NCBI GenBank assembly: GCA_016192845.1
Contig: JACPTI010000066.1
Coordinates: 7,346 to 63,628 of the forward strand
DNA: 56,283 nucleotides
Direction: 5' to 3'
Source: Acidobacteriota bacterium
GTDB lineage: Bacteria > Acidobacteriota > Vicinamibacteria > Vicinamibacterales > UBA2999
Part shown: in pieces, positions 27,568 to 36,116 of the stretch
How the letters are laid out: the number at the start of each line of letters is the position of its first letter
Numbering within the stretch: the stretch's first letter is position 1
Program-made: the position numbers and the translations under genes
Notes under the pieces: generated by a model
Told to the model about the DNA's origin: nothing
The model's input: only the letters and a program-made list of their open reading frames with translations
The model's database searches: none

Positions 27568-28851
27568 ATGTCACTGATCGCGCTCGGCGTCACCGGCGGC
27601 ATCGGCGCCTACAAGTCGGTGGAGGTGTGCCGCGGCCTGCAGCGCCACGGCCACGAAGTCGTCGCCGTGATGACGCGGTCGGCGGCGCGCTTCGTAGGCC
27701 CCGTCACCTTCGAGGCGATCACGCGGCGGCCGGTCATCACGTCGCAGTGGAAGCCCGGCATGAACGCCCGCCTCCGCGCGGAGCGCTTCGGCGAGGCCTC
27801 GCCGGAGCCTGAGCGAAGGCGGGCCGATATCGAGCACATCGCGATCGCCGACCAGATCGCGCTGCTGCTCGTCGCGCCGTGCACGGCGAACGTCATCGGC
27901 AAGTTCGCCGCCGGCATCGCCGACGACTTCCTGAGCTCGCTGTACCTGGCGGCGCGCGCGCCGGTGCTGCTCGCGCCCGCGATGAACTCAAACATGCTCG
28001 CGCACGACGCCGTGCAGCAGAATCTCCGCACGCTGGCCGCGCGCGGCGTCCGCTTCGTGGAGCCGGGCGAGGGGTACCTGGCCTGCGGATGGATCGGAAA
28101 AGGACGGCTGGCCGAGCCGGCCGATATCGTCGCGGCGGCGCTCGCGATCCTGTCGCCGGTCGATTCGATCCTGCGTGGGCGCCACGTGGTGGTGACCGCC
28201 GGACCGACCTGTGAGGATATCGATGCGGTGCGCTATGTCGGCAACCGGTCGAGCGGCCGTATGGGGTTCGCGCTCGCGGCGGAGGCGCGGCGGCGCGGGG
28301 CGCGGGTCACGCTCGTTGCCGGTCCGACGGGCCTGGAACCTCCCGCCGCGGACGACCTGGTGCGGGTCCGGAGCGCCGCGGAGATGCATGCTGCCGTGAC
28401 GAGGGCCGCGAGCCGGGCGGACGTGGTGATCATGGCGGCGGCGGTGGCCGATTACACGCCCTCGTCGCCCGCCACGCACAAGGTGCCGAAGACCGACGCG
28501 CCGCTGACGCTGACGCTCGCGCGTACCCGCGACATTCTGGCCGACCTCGGCCGGATGCCGTCGCGCGCCGCGTCGGGCATGCCGATCCTCGTCGGGTTTG
28601 CCGCCGAGACCGGCAACGCCGCGGCCAAGGCGCGCGAGAAGCGGGCGCGCAAGGGCGTCGACCTGATGGTCGCCAACGACGTGGCGCGGCCCGACGCCGG
28701 CTTCGAGGTCCAGACGAACGCCGTGACCATCATCGGCGCCGACGGGGAGCAGGAGCTTCCCGTACAGGCGAAGGACCGTGTCGCGGCGGCGATTCTGGAC
28801 CGCGTCGAGCAACTGCTGCGCGCGCGCGCGGCATCGCCGGTGCGCGCGTAA
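27568..28851 (+). CDS. coaBC: Bifunctional phosphopantothenoylcysteine decarboxylase / phosphopantothenate-cysteine ligase
   Basis: A 427-residue CoA biosynthesis enzyme. The N-terminal flavoprotein domain has GVTGGIGAYKS (7-17), the catalytic His90 in DIEHIAIAD, PAMNSNML and the substrate Cys in GYLACGWIGKGR. The C-terminal CoaB domain has VTAGPTCEDIDAVRYVGNRSSGRMG (given in part) and KVPKTDAPLTL. Residues about 68-86 (RLRAERFGEASPEPERRRA) come from a palindromic element and interrupt the segment just before His90; the frame is intact. It makes 4'-phosphopantetheine from phosphopantothenate and cysteine. Confidence 0.94.
   Translation: MSLIALGVTGGIGAYKSVEVCRGLQRHGHEVVAVMTRSAARFVGPVTFEAITRRPVITSQWKPGMNARLRAERFGEASPEPERRRADIEHIAIADQIALLLVAPCTANVIGKFAAGIADDFLSSLYLAARAPVLLAPAMNSNMLAHDAVQQNLRTLAARGVRFVEPGEGYLACGWIGKGRLAEPADIVAAALAILSPVDSILRGRHVVVTAGPTCEDIDAVRYVGNRSSGRMGFALAAEARRRGARVTLVAGPTGLEPPAADDLVRVRSAAEMHAAVTRAASRADVVIMAAAVADYTPSSPATHKVPKTDAPLTLTLARTRDILADLGRMPSRAASGMPILVGFAAETGNAAAKAREKRARKGVDLMVANDVARPDAGFEVQTNAVTIIGADGEQELPVQAKDRVAAAILDRVEQLLRARAASPVRA
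27769..27826. repeat. In-frame palindromic element inside coaBC (TTCGGCGAG family)
   Basis: Contains ctccgcgcggag and ggcgaggcctcgcc palindromes and the series cgcttcggcgagg ... gcctgagcgaaggcgggc. The same core (cgcttcggcgagcctggcgaaggcgggc in two parts) lies between genes at 41018-41062. It adds about 19 residues without shifting the frame. Confidence 0.75.
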
Positions 28852-29565
28852 ATGGCGCACGAGGACCTCAAAGCCCATCTGGAATTCTTCGGTGAGCTGG
28901 GCGTCGACGGCGTGCGGCTGGAGCCCGACTGGCGCGTCCGGCCGGGCGCCGCGGCTGCACCCGCGGACGCTCCGGCGCCGGCGCAGCCGGCTCAGGTCTT
29001 CCGGTCGGCGGCCGGCGCGGTGGCGGCGATTCGCGAGGACCTGGGCGACTGCACTCGCTGCAAGCTGCATGGCCTGGGACGCCGGCAGATCGTCTTCGGG
29101 GTCGGCAATCCGGATGCGGACCTGATGTTCGTGGGCGAGGCGCCGGGCGCCGATGAAGACATCCAGGGCGAACCGTTCGTCGGACGCGCGGGGCAGCTGC
29201 TGACGAAGATCATCGAGGCGATCGGCCTGCGGCGCGAGGATGTCTACATTGCCAACGTGATCAAGTGCCGTCCGCCGAACAACCGGAATCCGGAGCCGGA
29301 CGAGGTGGAGCAGTGCGAACAGTTCCTGTTCCGCCAGATCGACACGATCAGACCGAAGGTCATCGTCGCGCTCGGCAAATTCGCGGCGCAGTCGCTGCTC
29401 CGTACGACGGATCCGATTACGCGGCTCCGGGGGCGTGAGTACAGGTATCGCGACGCGATTCTCATTCCGACGTATCATCCGGCGTACCTGTTGCGCACCC
29501 CGTCGGCCAAGCGTGAGGTCTGGGAAGACATGAAGCGCGTGAGGGCAATACTGCGAGGGGGATAA
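28852..29565 (+). CDS. Uracil-DNA glycosylase, family 4 ([4Fe-4S] type)
   Basis: A 237-residue enzyme that removes uracil from DNA. After an Ala/Pro-rich leader of about 55 residues it has the iron-sulfur ligands CTRCKLH and, further on, [18 protein letters not shown], motif 1 [23 protein letters not shown] (quoted in part) and motif 3 HPAYLLRT. Family 4 enzymes are typical of thermophiles and many soil bacteria. The start follows the coaBC stop directly with no gap, and priA follows, giving a DNA-repair pair. Its stop TAA overlaps the beginning of the next heptad array. Confidence 0.92.
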   Translation: MAHEDLKAHLEFFGELGVDGVRLEPDWRVRPGAAAAPADAPAPAQPAQVFRSAAGAVAAIREDLGDCTRCKLHGLGRRQIVFGVGNPDADLMFVGEAPGADEDIQGEPFVGRAGQLLTKIIEAIGLRREDVYIANVIKCRPPNNRNPEPDEVEQCEQFLFRQIDTIRPKVIVALGKFAAQSLLRTTDPITRLRGREYRYRDAILIPTYHPAYLLRTPSAKREVWEDMKRVRAILRGG

Positions 29566-29679
29566 TGCGCAATGCCCGATGCCCACAACACCGCGCGGCT
29601 CACGCCGAATTCACCGCAGACATACTGGTACGTGTAATTTCAGCATTGGGCATTTTGCATTGAGCATTTTGCATTGCGC
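29564..29679. repeat. Inverted heptad array (GCATTNN / NNAATGC)
   Basis: The right arm (29641-29679) is five GCATTNN units: gcattgg, gcatttt, gcattga, gcatttt, gcattgc. The left arm (29564-29584) has gcgcaatgcccgatgccc. About 56 bases separate them. The TTG in the last unit at 29674 is the only sensible start of priA. Confidence 0.8.
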
Positions 29680-31911
29680 TTAATCTCCGTCGCCGTTCCG
29701 GTCCCCCAGCTCGACGCGCTCACCTACAACGTCCCGCACGCTTTTCCGGCGCTGCCGCCGATCGGCGCCCGCGTGCGCGTCCCCGTGGGCGCCCGTCTGC
29801 TCGTCGGCTGCGTAATCGGGCACGACGCGGTGGGCGAGCCGGGGACCGAGACGCGCGACGTGACGGAGATCCTCGATCGCGAGCCGTTCCTGCCGCCCGC
29901 GATCGTCGATCTCTGCCGCTGGGTCGCCGACTACTACATGGCGGGCATCGGCGACGCCATTGGCGTGGCGATGCCGCCGGCGTCGCGCCGCCCCTGCGGC
30001 TACAAGACGCGGCGGGTCGTCGCCGCGACGCCGCACGGGCTATCGACCCTGGGGTCAGACCCCGGAACGGCCGATCACCGGGGTCTGACCCCCAGACAGC
30101 GGGACGTCCTGGCGATGCTGGCGGCGGCGGCGCCGGGACTGCCCGCAACGGTGCTCCGCAGCCGCGGGGCGAGCGGCGACGTGATCGGGCGGCTGGCGGC
30201 GCGCGGGCTCGTCGCGATTCGCGCCGAGCGGGACGAGCGCGACCCCTTCGAACGCGCCGCCCTGGCGAACGTCGGGCGCGACGCCGATCGCGCGCTCACG
30301 GGCGAGCAGGATGCGGCCCTGGCCACGCTGTCCCGGCTCGCCGACGCGGGGAGGTTTCAGGTCGCGCTGCTGCACGGCGTGACCGGCAGCGGCAAGACCG
30401 AGGTGTACCTGCGGCTGGCCGACCATGTCTGCCGGCTCGGGCGGCAGGTGCTGCTGCTGGTGCCCGAAATCGCGCTCACGCCGTCGGTGGCGGCGCTCCT
30501 GCGGTCGGCGTTCGGCGAGCGGGTGGCGATCCAGCACAGCGCGCTCTCGGACGGCGAGCGCCACGACCAGTGGCAGCGGATCCGCCGCGGCGACGTCGAT
30601 GTCGTCGTCGGCACGCGCTCGGCGGTGTTTGCGCCGCTGGCGCGGCCGGGGCTCATCATCGTGGATGAGGAGCACGACAGCTCCTACAAGCAGGAAGACG
30701 CGCCGCGGTACCATGGCCGCGACGTCGCCATCGTCCGCGCGAAGGCCGAAGGGGCGCTTGTCGTCCTGGGCTCGGCAACGCCCTCGCTCGAAAGCTACCA
30801 GAACGCGGCCGCGGGGAAGTACACGCGCGTGACCATCGAGCGCCGGGTGCTCGACCGGCCCCTCGCCGACGTGCGCCTGGTGAACATGCGCGAGGAGTAC
30901 GCCGAGCAGGGGCCCGATGTGATCGTCAGCCATGCGCTGGCTGCGGCGATCGAGGATCGGCTCGCCCGCCGCGATCAGGTGGTCGTGCTGCTCAACCGCC
31001 GCGGCTATTCAACGGCCGTCTTCTGCCGGCAGTGCGGCGACACGTTCGAGTGCCTCAACTGCAGCGTGTCGCTGACCGTGCACAGGGCCCGCGCGGGCTG
31101 GAGGGCCCGCTGCCATTACTGCAACTCCTCGATGGACGTGCCGCGGGCCTGCCGGAAATGCGCCGCGCCGTACCTCGAGCAGGCGGGCTTCGGCACCGAA
31201 AAGGTCGAGCAGCGGCTGGTCGAGCTGTTTCCGGGCGCGCGCGTGCGCCGCATCGATCGCGACTCGGTGAGGCGAAGAGGCGCGCTCACCGCGATGCTGT
31301 CGAAGTTCGCGGCCGGCGAGGTCGACATCCTGGTCGGTACGCAGATGATCGCGAAGGGACACGACTTTCCACGCGTGACGCTCGTCGGCGTGATCTCGGC
31401 CGATATCGGGCTTGGCCTCGCCGACTTCCGCGCCGCCGAGCGGACGTTCCAGCTGCTCACGCAGGTGGCAGGACGCGCCGGGCGGGGCGAGCGCGCCGGG
31501 GAGGCGATCGTCCAGACGCTCTACCCGGAGCACTACAGCATTCAGGTCGCCTGCCGCCAGGACTATGCCGCGTTCTTCGGACGCGAACTGGCCTACCGGC
31601 GGAGCATGCGCTATCCGCCGGTGGTGGCGCTCATCAACGCGGTCGTTCGCGGGCGCACGTTTGCCGACGCCATGGACGCTGCAACCACGCTCGTGCGCGA
31701 TCTCGACGCGGCCGCCGCGCGCGTGCCGTTCATCGTCCTGGGCCCGGCGCCGGCGCCGCTCGGCCGGCTGCGCGGCGAGCACCGCGTGCAGTTCTTTCTG
31801 AAGGGAACACGCCGCGCCGAGATGCGCCGCGCCCTCCGCGAGGCGTTGGCCGCGTACCCCCACCTCAGGAAGCGCGTGACGATCGACGTCGACCCGCTGA
31901 ACGTCCTGTAA
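29674..31911 (+). CDS. priA: Primosomal replication restart helicase PriA
   Basis: A 745-residue helicase that reloads the replisome at stalled forks. The N-terminal DNA-binding part starts RLISVAVPVPQLDALTYNVP. The helicase core has GVTGSGKTEVYLR (about 236-248), DEEHDSSYKQED (about 331-342), the PriA zinc cluster (CRQCGDTFECLNC ... CHYCNSS ... CRKC), GTQMIAKGHDFP and QVAGRAGRG. The start is TTG 29674, inside the last heptad of the array. Residues about 125-142 derive from a ggggtcagacccc inverted repeat and lie between the N-terminal domain and the helicase core. Confidence 0.94.
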   Translation: MRLISVAVPVPQLDALTYNVPHAFPALPPIGARVRVPVGARLLVGCVIGHDAVGEPGTETRDVTEILDREPFLPPAIVDLCRWVADYYMAGIGDAIGVAMPPASRRPCGYKTRRVVAATPHGLSTLGSDPGTADHRGLTPRQRDVLAMLAAAAPGLPATVLRSRGASGDVIGRLAARGLVAIRAERDERDPFERAALANVGRDADRALTGEQDAALATLSRLADAGRFQVALLHGVTGSGKTEVYLRLADHVCRLGRQVLLLVPEIALTPSVAALLRSAFGERVAIQHSALSDGERHDQWQRIRRGDVDVVVGTRSAVFAPLARPGLIIVDEEHDSSYKQEDAPRYHGRDVAIVRAKAEGALVVLGSATPSLESYQNAAAGKYTRVTIERRVLDRPLADVRLVNMREEYAEQGPDVIVSHALAAAIEDRLARRDQVVVLLNRRGYSTAVFCRQCGDTFECLNCSVSLTVHRARAGWRARCHYCNSSMDVPRACRKCAAPYLEQAGFGTEKVEQRLVELFPGARVRRIDRDSVRRRGALTAMLSKFAAGEVDILVGTQMIAKGHDFPRVTLVGVISADIGLGLADFRAAERTFQLLTQVAGRAGRGERAGEAIVQTLYPEHYSIQVACRQDYAAFFGRELAYRRSMRYPPVVALINAVVRGRTFADAMDAATTLVRDLDAAAARVPFIVLGPAPAPLGRLRGEHRVQFFLKGTRRAEMRRALREALAAYPHLRKRVTIDVDPLNVL
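30049..30095. repeat. In-frame inverted repeat inside priA (GGGGTCAGACCCC family)
   Basis: ggggtcagaccccgg (30051-30065) faces ccggggtctgacccc (30078-30092), a perfect 15-bp inverted repeat with a 12-base loop. It encodes LGSDPGTADHRGLTPRQ. Each arm is itself near-palindromic. The frame is kept and the position is an interdomain linker. Confidence 0.85.
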
Positions 31912-31928
31912 CCCGACGGTCCCAGTCC

Positions 31929-31957
31929 TTTCCAGCGGCTGGCGATGGACCTATAAT
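31929..31957 (+). promoter_or_regulatory. Sigma70-type promoter of the receptor kinase gene
   Basis: TTTCCA (31929-31934, four of six matches) and a perfect TATAAT (31952-31957) separated by 17 bases. The expected start of transcription is near 31964, giving a leader of about 16 bases before the ATG at 31980. It lies 18 bases after the priA stop. Confidence 0.55.
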
Positions 31958-31979
31958 CCGGCTGCTCGCGGCTGCGCTC

Positions 31980-34745
31980 ATGCCGTTGATGGCCGGCACA
32001 CGTCTCGGTCCGTACGAGATTCAGTCCGCGCTGGGAGCTGGCGGAATGGGCGAAGTGTACCGGGCGCGCGATACGCAGCTCGAACGCGACGTGGCCATTA
32101 AGATCCTGCCCGACGCGTTCGCCCACGACCCGGAGCGCGCGGCGCGCTTCCGGCGCGAGGCCAAGACCCTCGCCTCGTTGAATCATCCTCACATCGGCGC
32201 CATCTACGGCCTGGAGCAGGCGACGGTCGGTCCGGCTGAAGCCGGACACCACGTACACGCGCTGGTGCTGGAGCTCGTCGAGGGGCCGACGCTGGCCGAT
32301 CGCATCGCGCGTGGTCCGATCCCGGTGGAGGAGTCGCTCGGCATCGCGCGGCAGATCGCCGACGCCCTGGAGGCGGCGCACGAGCAGGGCATCGTGCACC
32401 GGGACTTGAAACCGGCCAATATCAAGGTGCGCGAAGACGGTACGGTCAAGGTGCTCGACTTCGGTCTGGCGAAGGCCCTTGGTCCGGCTGAAGCCGGACA
32501 CCACGTACCGCACGGTGCCGAGGTCGATCGTGGCGTCCGGCTTCAGCCGGACCTGACTGCCTCGCCGACGCTGAGCATGATGGCCACACAGGCCGGGGTC
32601 ATTCTGGGTACGGCGGCGTACATGGCGCCGGAACAGGCCAAGGGCCGTCCGGCGGATGCGCGCAGCGACCTGTGGGCGTTCGGCTGCGTCCTCTACGAAA
32701 TGCTCACCGGCAGGCGCGCGTTCGACGGCGAAGATCTCCCGGACGTCCTGGGCGCGGTGATGCGGCTCGAGCCTGATTGGACCGCGCTGCCGGCGGAGGT
32801 GCCGCCGCCCGTGAGCACGCTGCTGCGCGCGTGCCTCGCGAAGGACCGCCGGAAGCGCCGGATCGAGGCGACCGGGGCGCTCTTCGTGCTCGACAACGTC
32901 GCGAGCCTGGCGGCGCCTGCCGCTACACAGGGTCCGGCGGCAGCCGGACTCGACGTACGTCGGGGGCGCTGGCGCACGGTATCACTCGCGGCTGCCGCGT
33001 TCGTGGTCGGCGCCGGCCTCCTTGGCGGTGCGGTGTGGTGGATGACGCGGCCGGCGCCGCCGCGCGTCATTCGTACAGAGATTACGACCGGCGGCACGAC
33101 GGCGTTGAACGTTCAGGGTGTCGATCGAGATATTGCGATTACGCCGGACGGTTCGCATCTGATCTACCGCGGGAACAACCAGCTCCTGGTGCGCGCGATC
33201 GATCAGCTCGAACCGACTGTGCTGTCAGGTCTCGGCGCTCCGCGGAATGTGTTCGTCTCGCCGGACGGCCAGTGGATTGGGTTCTTCGATGAACATAGCC
33301 CCATCAAGAGGGTGGCCATCACCGGCGGGCCTGCGGTGGACGTGGCGTCGACCGACGGGAGTGCTCCACGCGGCGCGACGTGGGGCCCGGATGGGACGAT
33401 CGTCTTCGCGACCGTTGCACCGGCGACGGGCCTTCTGCGCGTCTCGGCGGCGGGCGGTGAGCCGACCGTCCTCACGAAACCCGGTCGCGACGGCGATCAC
33501 TTCTGGCCCGAGTTCCTGCCCGGCGGTGAAGCGGTGCTGTTCACGGTCGTTCCCGCCACTGGCGTTCAAGACGCGCAGGTAGCGGTGCTCGATCTGCGGA
33601 CCGGTGCCTCGAAGGTGCTCATCCGCGGCGGCAGCCACGCCCACTACGTCGCGCCTGGCTATCTGGTTTACAACGCCGGCGGTACGTTGCGCGCGGTGGG
33701 GTTCGATCTCGAGCGGCTCGACGTGGTGGGGACATCAGCGCTCGTCGCCCAGGGCGTCGTGACGACCGATGAGGGCGCCGCGAACTTCATGGTGTCGGTG
33801 AACGGCACCTTACTCTATGTTCCGGGTACCACGGGAGGCGCACAGCAGACAGTCGTCTCCGTGGATCGGAACGGCCGTGCGTCGGCGCTGCCGGAGATTC
33901 CTCCCGGCGCATATCGGGACGTGCGGGTGTCACCGGACGGCACCCGGCTCGCGCTCGTCGCGCGAGGCGACATCTGGACCTACGATATGTCGCGGGCGAC
34001 GCTGAGCCGTTTGACGACGGATCCAGCCGATGAGCGGTATCCGTTCTGGACGCCCGACGGCCGCCGCATCGGCTTCACGTCGAACAGAGCTGGGTACCCG
34101 GAAATCTTCTGGCGATCGGCGGACGGCACGGGCAGCGACGAACGTCTGCTTGCGCGCGGCAAGGATCTGCTCGACCTCGGTGCATACGGCTGGTCGGCGG
34201 ACGACAGGCAGCTCGTCTTCTCCGACGTGATCCAAGGTCAGAGCTTTCAGTGTGTGATTCTGCACACGACGACCGACACCCGAGGCGATGCCACGGTGCT
34301 TGTGAAGAATGAGTCCTGCAATTACGGGAGCGTCGTCTCGCCTGACGGCCGTTGGTTAGCGTATGCGTCGAACCTGTCTGGTCGATTTGAGATCTACGTC
34401 GAGCGATATCCACAAAGCGGCAGCCGCCAGCAGATCTCGATGGACGGGGGTCTGTTGCCGCTCTGGTCGCGCGACGGCAGAACGCTCTTCTTCAGCAAGG
34501 ACGATCGGCAGGTGTTGAGCGTCCCCGTGCAATCGGGCGCGACGTTCACGGCCGGGCGGCCTCAGATCCTGTTCGAGCTGTCGATGGCGCCAAATATTGT
34601 GGGATCCCGCCCCTACGACCTCGCGCCGGATGGAACATTCGTGGTCGTCCGCAACGCGCAGACAGAGAGCGCGAGTCAAACGCCTCGGCTCGTCCTGGTG
34701 CAGAACTGGACCGAAGAACTGAAACGACTGGTCCCTGCGCGCTAA
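31980..34745 (+). CDS. Membrane-bound Ser/Thr protein kinase with extracytoplasmic beta-propeller
   Basis: A 921-residue protein. Residues 1-300 form a Hanks-type kinase: [13 protein letters not shown], Lys in VAIKILP, HRDLKPANIK, DFGLAK, APEQAKG, DLWAFGCVLYEMLTGRRAF. One membrane span lies at about 337-357 (AAAFVVGAGLLGGAVWW). The C-terminal 550 residues contain repeated DG-x-W/I blades (SPDGQWIGFF, SPDGTRLALV, TPDGRRIGFTSNRAG, SPDGRWLAYASN) of a TolB/PD40-like propeller, probably periplasmic. ATG 31980 (MPLMAGTRLGPYEI) is chosen because such kinases start this way; ATG 31989 is the alternative. Three hairpin elements are inserted in frame. It is likely a sensor kinase; its ligand is unknown. 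Confidence 0.92.
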   Translation: MPLMAGTRLGPYEIQSALGAGGMGEVYRARDTQLERDVAIKILPDAFAHDPERAARFRREAKTLASLNHPHIGAIYGLEQATVGPAEAGHHVHALVLELVEGPTLADRIARGPIPVEESLGIARQIADALEAAHEQGIVHRDLKPANIKVREDGTVKVLDFGLAKALGPAEAGHHVPHGAEVDRGVRLQPDLTASPTLSMMATQAGVILGTAAYMAPEQAKGRPADARSDLWAFGCVLYEMLTGRRAFDGEDLPDVLGAVMRLEPDWTALPAEVPPPVSTLLRACLAKDRRKRRIEATGALFVLDNVASLAAPAATQGPAAAGLDVRRGRWRTVSLAAAAFVVGAGLLGGAVWWMTRPAPPRVIRTEITTGGTTALNVQGVDRDIAITPDGSHLIYRGNNQLLVRAIDQLEPTVLSGLGAPRNVFVSPDGQWIGFFDEHSPIKRVAITGGPAVDVASTDGSAPRGATWGPDGTIVFATVAPATGLLRVSAAGGEPTVLTKPGRDGDHFWPEFLPGGEAVLFTVVPATGVQDAQVAVLDLRTGASKVLIRGGSHAHYVAPGYLVYNAGGTLRAVGFDLERLDVVGTSALVAQGVVTTDEGAANFMVSVNGTLLYVPGTTGGAQQTVVSVDRNGRASALPEIPPGAYRDVRVSPDGTRLALVARGDIWTYDMSRATLSRLTTDPADERYPFWTPDGRRIGFTSNRAGYPEIFWRSADGTGSDERLLARGKDLLDLGAYGWSADDRQLVFSDVIQGQSFQCVILHTTTDTRGDATVLVKNESCNYGSVVSPDGRWLAYASNLSGRFEIYVERYPQSGSRQQISMDGGLLPLWSRDGRTLFFSKDDRQVLSVPVQSGATFTAGRPQILFELSMAPNIVGSRPYDLAPDGTFVVVRNAQTESASQTPRLVLVQNWTEELKRLVPAR
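32229..32256. repeat. In-frame palindromic element 1 in the receptor kinase (GTCCGGCTGAAGCCGGAC family)
   Basis: gtccggc-tgaa-gccggac followed by the constant tail accacgtac. It encodes GPAEAGHHVHA between the alphaC-beta4 region and the LVLELVEGPTL strand, at the usual loop of the kinase N-lobe. Confidence 0.85.
32481..32553. repeat. In-frame double palindromic element 2 in the receptor kinase
   Basis: A forward copy (ggtccggctgaagccggaca plus ccacgtac) and a reversed copy (gcgtccggcttcagccggacc) face each other across about 25 bases. Together they encode residues 168-192 in the activation loop, after DFGLAK and before GTAAYMAPEQ. Confidence 0.85.
32931..32959. repeat. In-frame palindromic element 3 in the receptor kinase
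   Basis: A diverged copy, ggtccggcggcagccggact then cgacgtacg, encodes GPAAAGLDVR in the linker between the kinase domain and the membrane span. Confidence 0.7.
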
Positions 34746-34754
34746 CCTATCCCC

Positions 34755-34782
34755 AAAGCCTAAAGCCTAAAGCCCAAAGCCC
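34755..34782. repeat. Heptad array AAAGCCY, four units, one orientation
   Basis: aaagcct twice then aaagccc twice, lying between the convergent kinase and site-2 protease genes. No inverted partner is seen. Confidence 0.8.
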
Positions 34783-34791
34783 AGGATCCCG

Positions 34792-35775
34792 TCAAGGCCT
34801 GCTCACGATGTCGAACGGCTCGATCGGGGCCGGCGTGAAGCAGAGGATGAACATCACGAGCGCAAAGCCCGCCAGCCACAGGCGTCCCCGATCGAGGGGG
34901 ATGTGCTCATCGATTGTGCGCGGGTGCCGGGGCCCGAATGCGAGCAGCATCACGGCCGTCAGCACCGTCCAGACGACCCACGAGCTCGACACGAACGTGA
35001 GCCCGATCAGCACGCCAAGCGTGCCGAGCGTTACCAGGGTGCTCTTGCGGCCGAGCACCGCGTAGGAGATGTGCCCCCCGTCGAGCTGGCCGATGGGGAA
35101 GAGATTCAGCGCCGTCGCCAGCAGCCCGAACCACGCGGCAAACGCCATCGGATGCATGTTGATCGAGTGCCCATCGGGCGGCGTGCCCCAGAACAGCCAG
35201 GCCGCCGCCTTGAAGAGCAGCGGCTCGCCGAGCTCGATGAACCCGCGTGTGTCGCCCGGCAGCTCCGACACCCGCGAGAGGCTCATGCCGATCAGAAGGA
35301 TCGGCAACGCGACCACGAAGCCGGCAATCGGGCCTGCGATGCCGATGTCGAAGAGCTGGCGCTTGCCCGGGATGATCTGCCGGATCCGGATGAAGGCGCC
35401 GAGGGTGCCGGTGAGCGGCAGCGGCGCGGGCAGGAAGTACGGAAGCGAGGCGTCGACACCGTAGAACTTGCACGCGTAGTAGTGGCCGAACTCGTGCGCG
35501 CCGAGGATCGCCAGAATCGACGCGCTGTACCAGAACCCGTTCAGGAAGATCTCCCAGCCCGACAGGTCCAAGGTCCGGGTCCCGAAGTCGGCGTGGAAGC
35601 TGGCGAAGTGGTCGGCGCCGACCAGCATCGTCGAGACGACCGTCAGCAGGAACAGAATGACATGGCGCCAGGGGCGCTGCGGCCGATACGGCTCGACCCG
35701 CGCCGCGAATGGCGGTTCCAGCGGTGACGGCGAAGAAAACCCGTTCTCCGGGTGCTGGGTCGCAGAAAAGCCCAT
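34792..35775 (-). CDS. Site-2-protease-like membrane metallopeptidase (M50)
   Basis: A 327-residue intramembrane zinc protease. About seven membrane spans, the zinc motif HEFGH (94-98) inside ILGAHEFGHYYACKFYGVD, and the second metal-binding motif NLFPIGQLDGGH (about 224-235). The N-terminal 35 residues are cytoplasmic and Pro-rich. No PDZ domain, as in the eukaryote/plant EGY-like branch. Possible role: regulated intramembrane proteolysis of a membrane-bound regulator, not identified here. It is ten bases downstream of the HU gene on the same strand. Confidence 0.9.
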   Translation of the reverse strand: MGFSATQHPENGFSSPSPLEPPFAARVEPYRPQRPWRHVILFLLTVVSTMLVGADHFASFHADFGTRTLDLSGWEIFLNGFWYSASILAILGAHEFGHYYACKFYGVDASLPYFLPAPLPLTGTLGAFIRIRQIIPGKRQLFDIGIAGPIAGFVVALPILLIGMSLSRVSELPGDTRGFIELGEPLLFKAAAWLFWGTPPDGHSINMHPMAFAAWFGLLATALNLFPIGQLDGGHISYAVLGRKSTLVTLGTLGVLIGLTFVSSSWVVWTVLTAVMLLAFGPRHPRTIDEHIPLDRGRLWLAGFALVMFILCFTPAPIEPFDIVSRP

Positions 35776-35784
35776 GCGGGCCGG

Positions 35785-36054
35785 TTACGCGATATTCTGG
35801 AGTTCTTTGCCAGGCTTGAAGCGGATGGTCCGGCCTGGCGGGATGCGCACTTCCTTGCCGGTCCGTGGGTTCCGGCCGATCCCGCGCTTGCGGGGCTTCA
35901 CCTGAAAGACCCCGAAACCGCGGAGCTCGATCCGGTCGCCCCGCTGCATCGACAGCCGCATCGCGTCGAACACGGCATCGACGGCCACCTCAGCCTTGAC
36001 CTTGGTGATATCGGCGATTTTCGAGACCTCGTTGACGATGTCGACCTTGATCAT
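35785..36054 (-). CDS. HU/IHF-family DNA-binding protein
   Basis: An 89-residue histone-like protein: MIKVDIVNEVSKIADITKVK N-terminal helices, the GFGVFQVKPRKRGIGRNPRTG beta-arm (quoted in part) and RIPPGRTIRFKPGKELQ C-terminus. The arm contains the conserved R-NP-TG that intercalates DNA. It bends and compacts DNA. It has the best promoter in the window, immediately upstream, and a GAAGGG ribosome site 13 bases before the ATG. Confidence 0.95.
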   Translation of the reverse strand: MIKVDIVNEVSKIADITKVKAEVAVDAVFDAMRLSMQRGDRIELRGFGVFQVKPRKRGIGRNPRTGKEVRIPPGRTIRFKPGKELQNIA

Positions 36055-36087
36055 GCGCGGCGAACCCTTCGGGAAAAAACTGTAACT

Positions 36088-36116
36088 ACTATAGAGAGAA
36101 TCACTTACGCTGTCAA
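36088..36116 (-). promoter_or_regulatory. Near-perfect sigma70 promoter of the HU gene
   Basis: On the minus strand, TTGACA (complement of 36111-36116) and TATAGT (complement of 36088-36093) are separated by exactly 17 bases. The -35 box abuts the ATG of der at 36117. It fits the strong expression expected of a nucleoid protein. A run of T follows in the leader. Confidence 0.85.
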
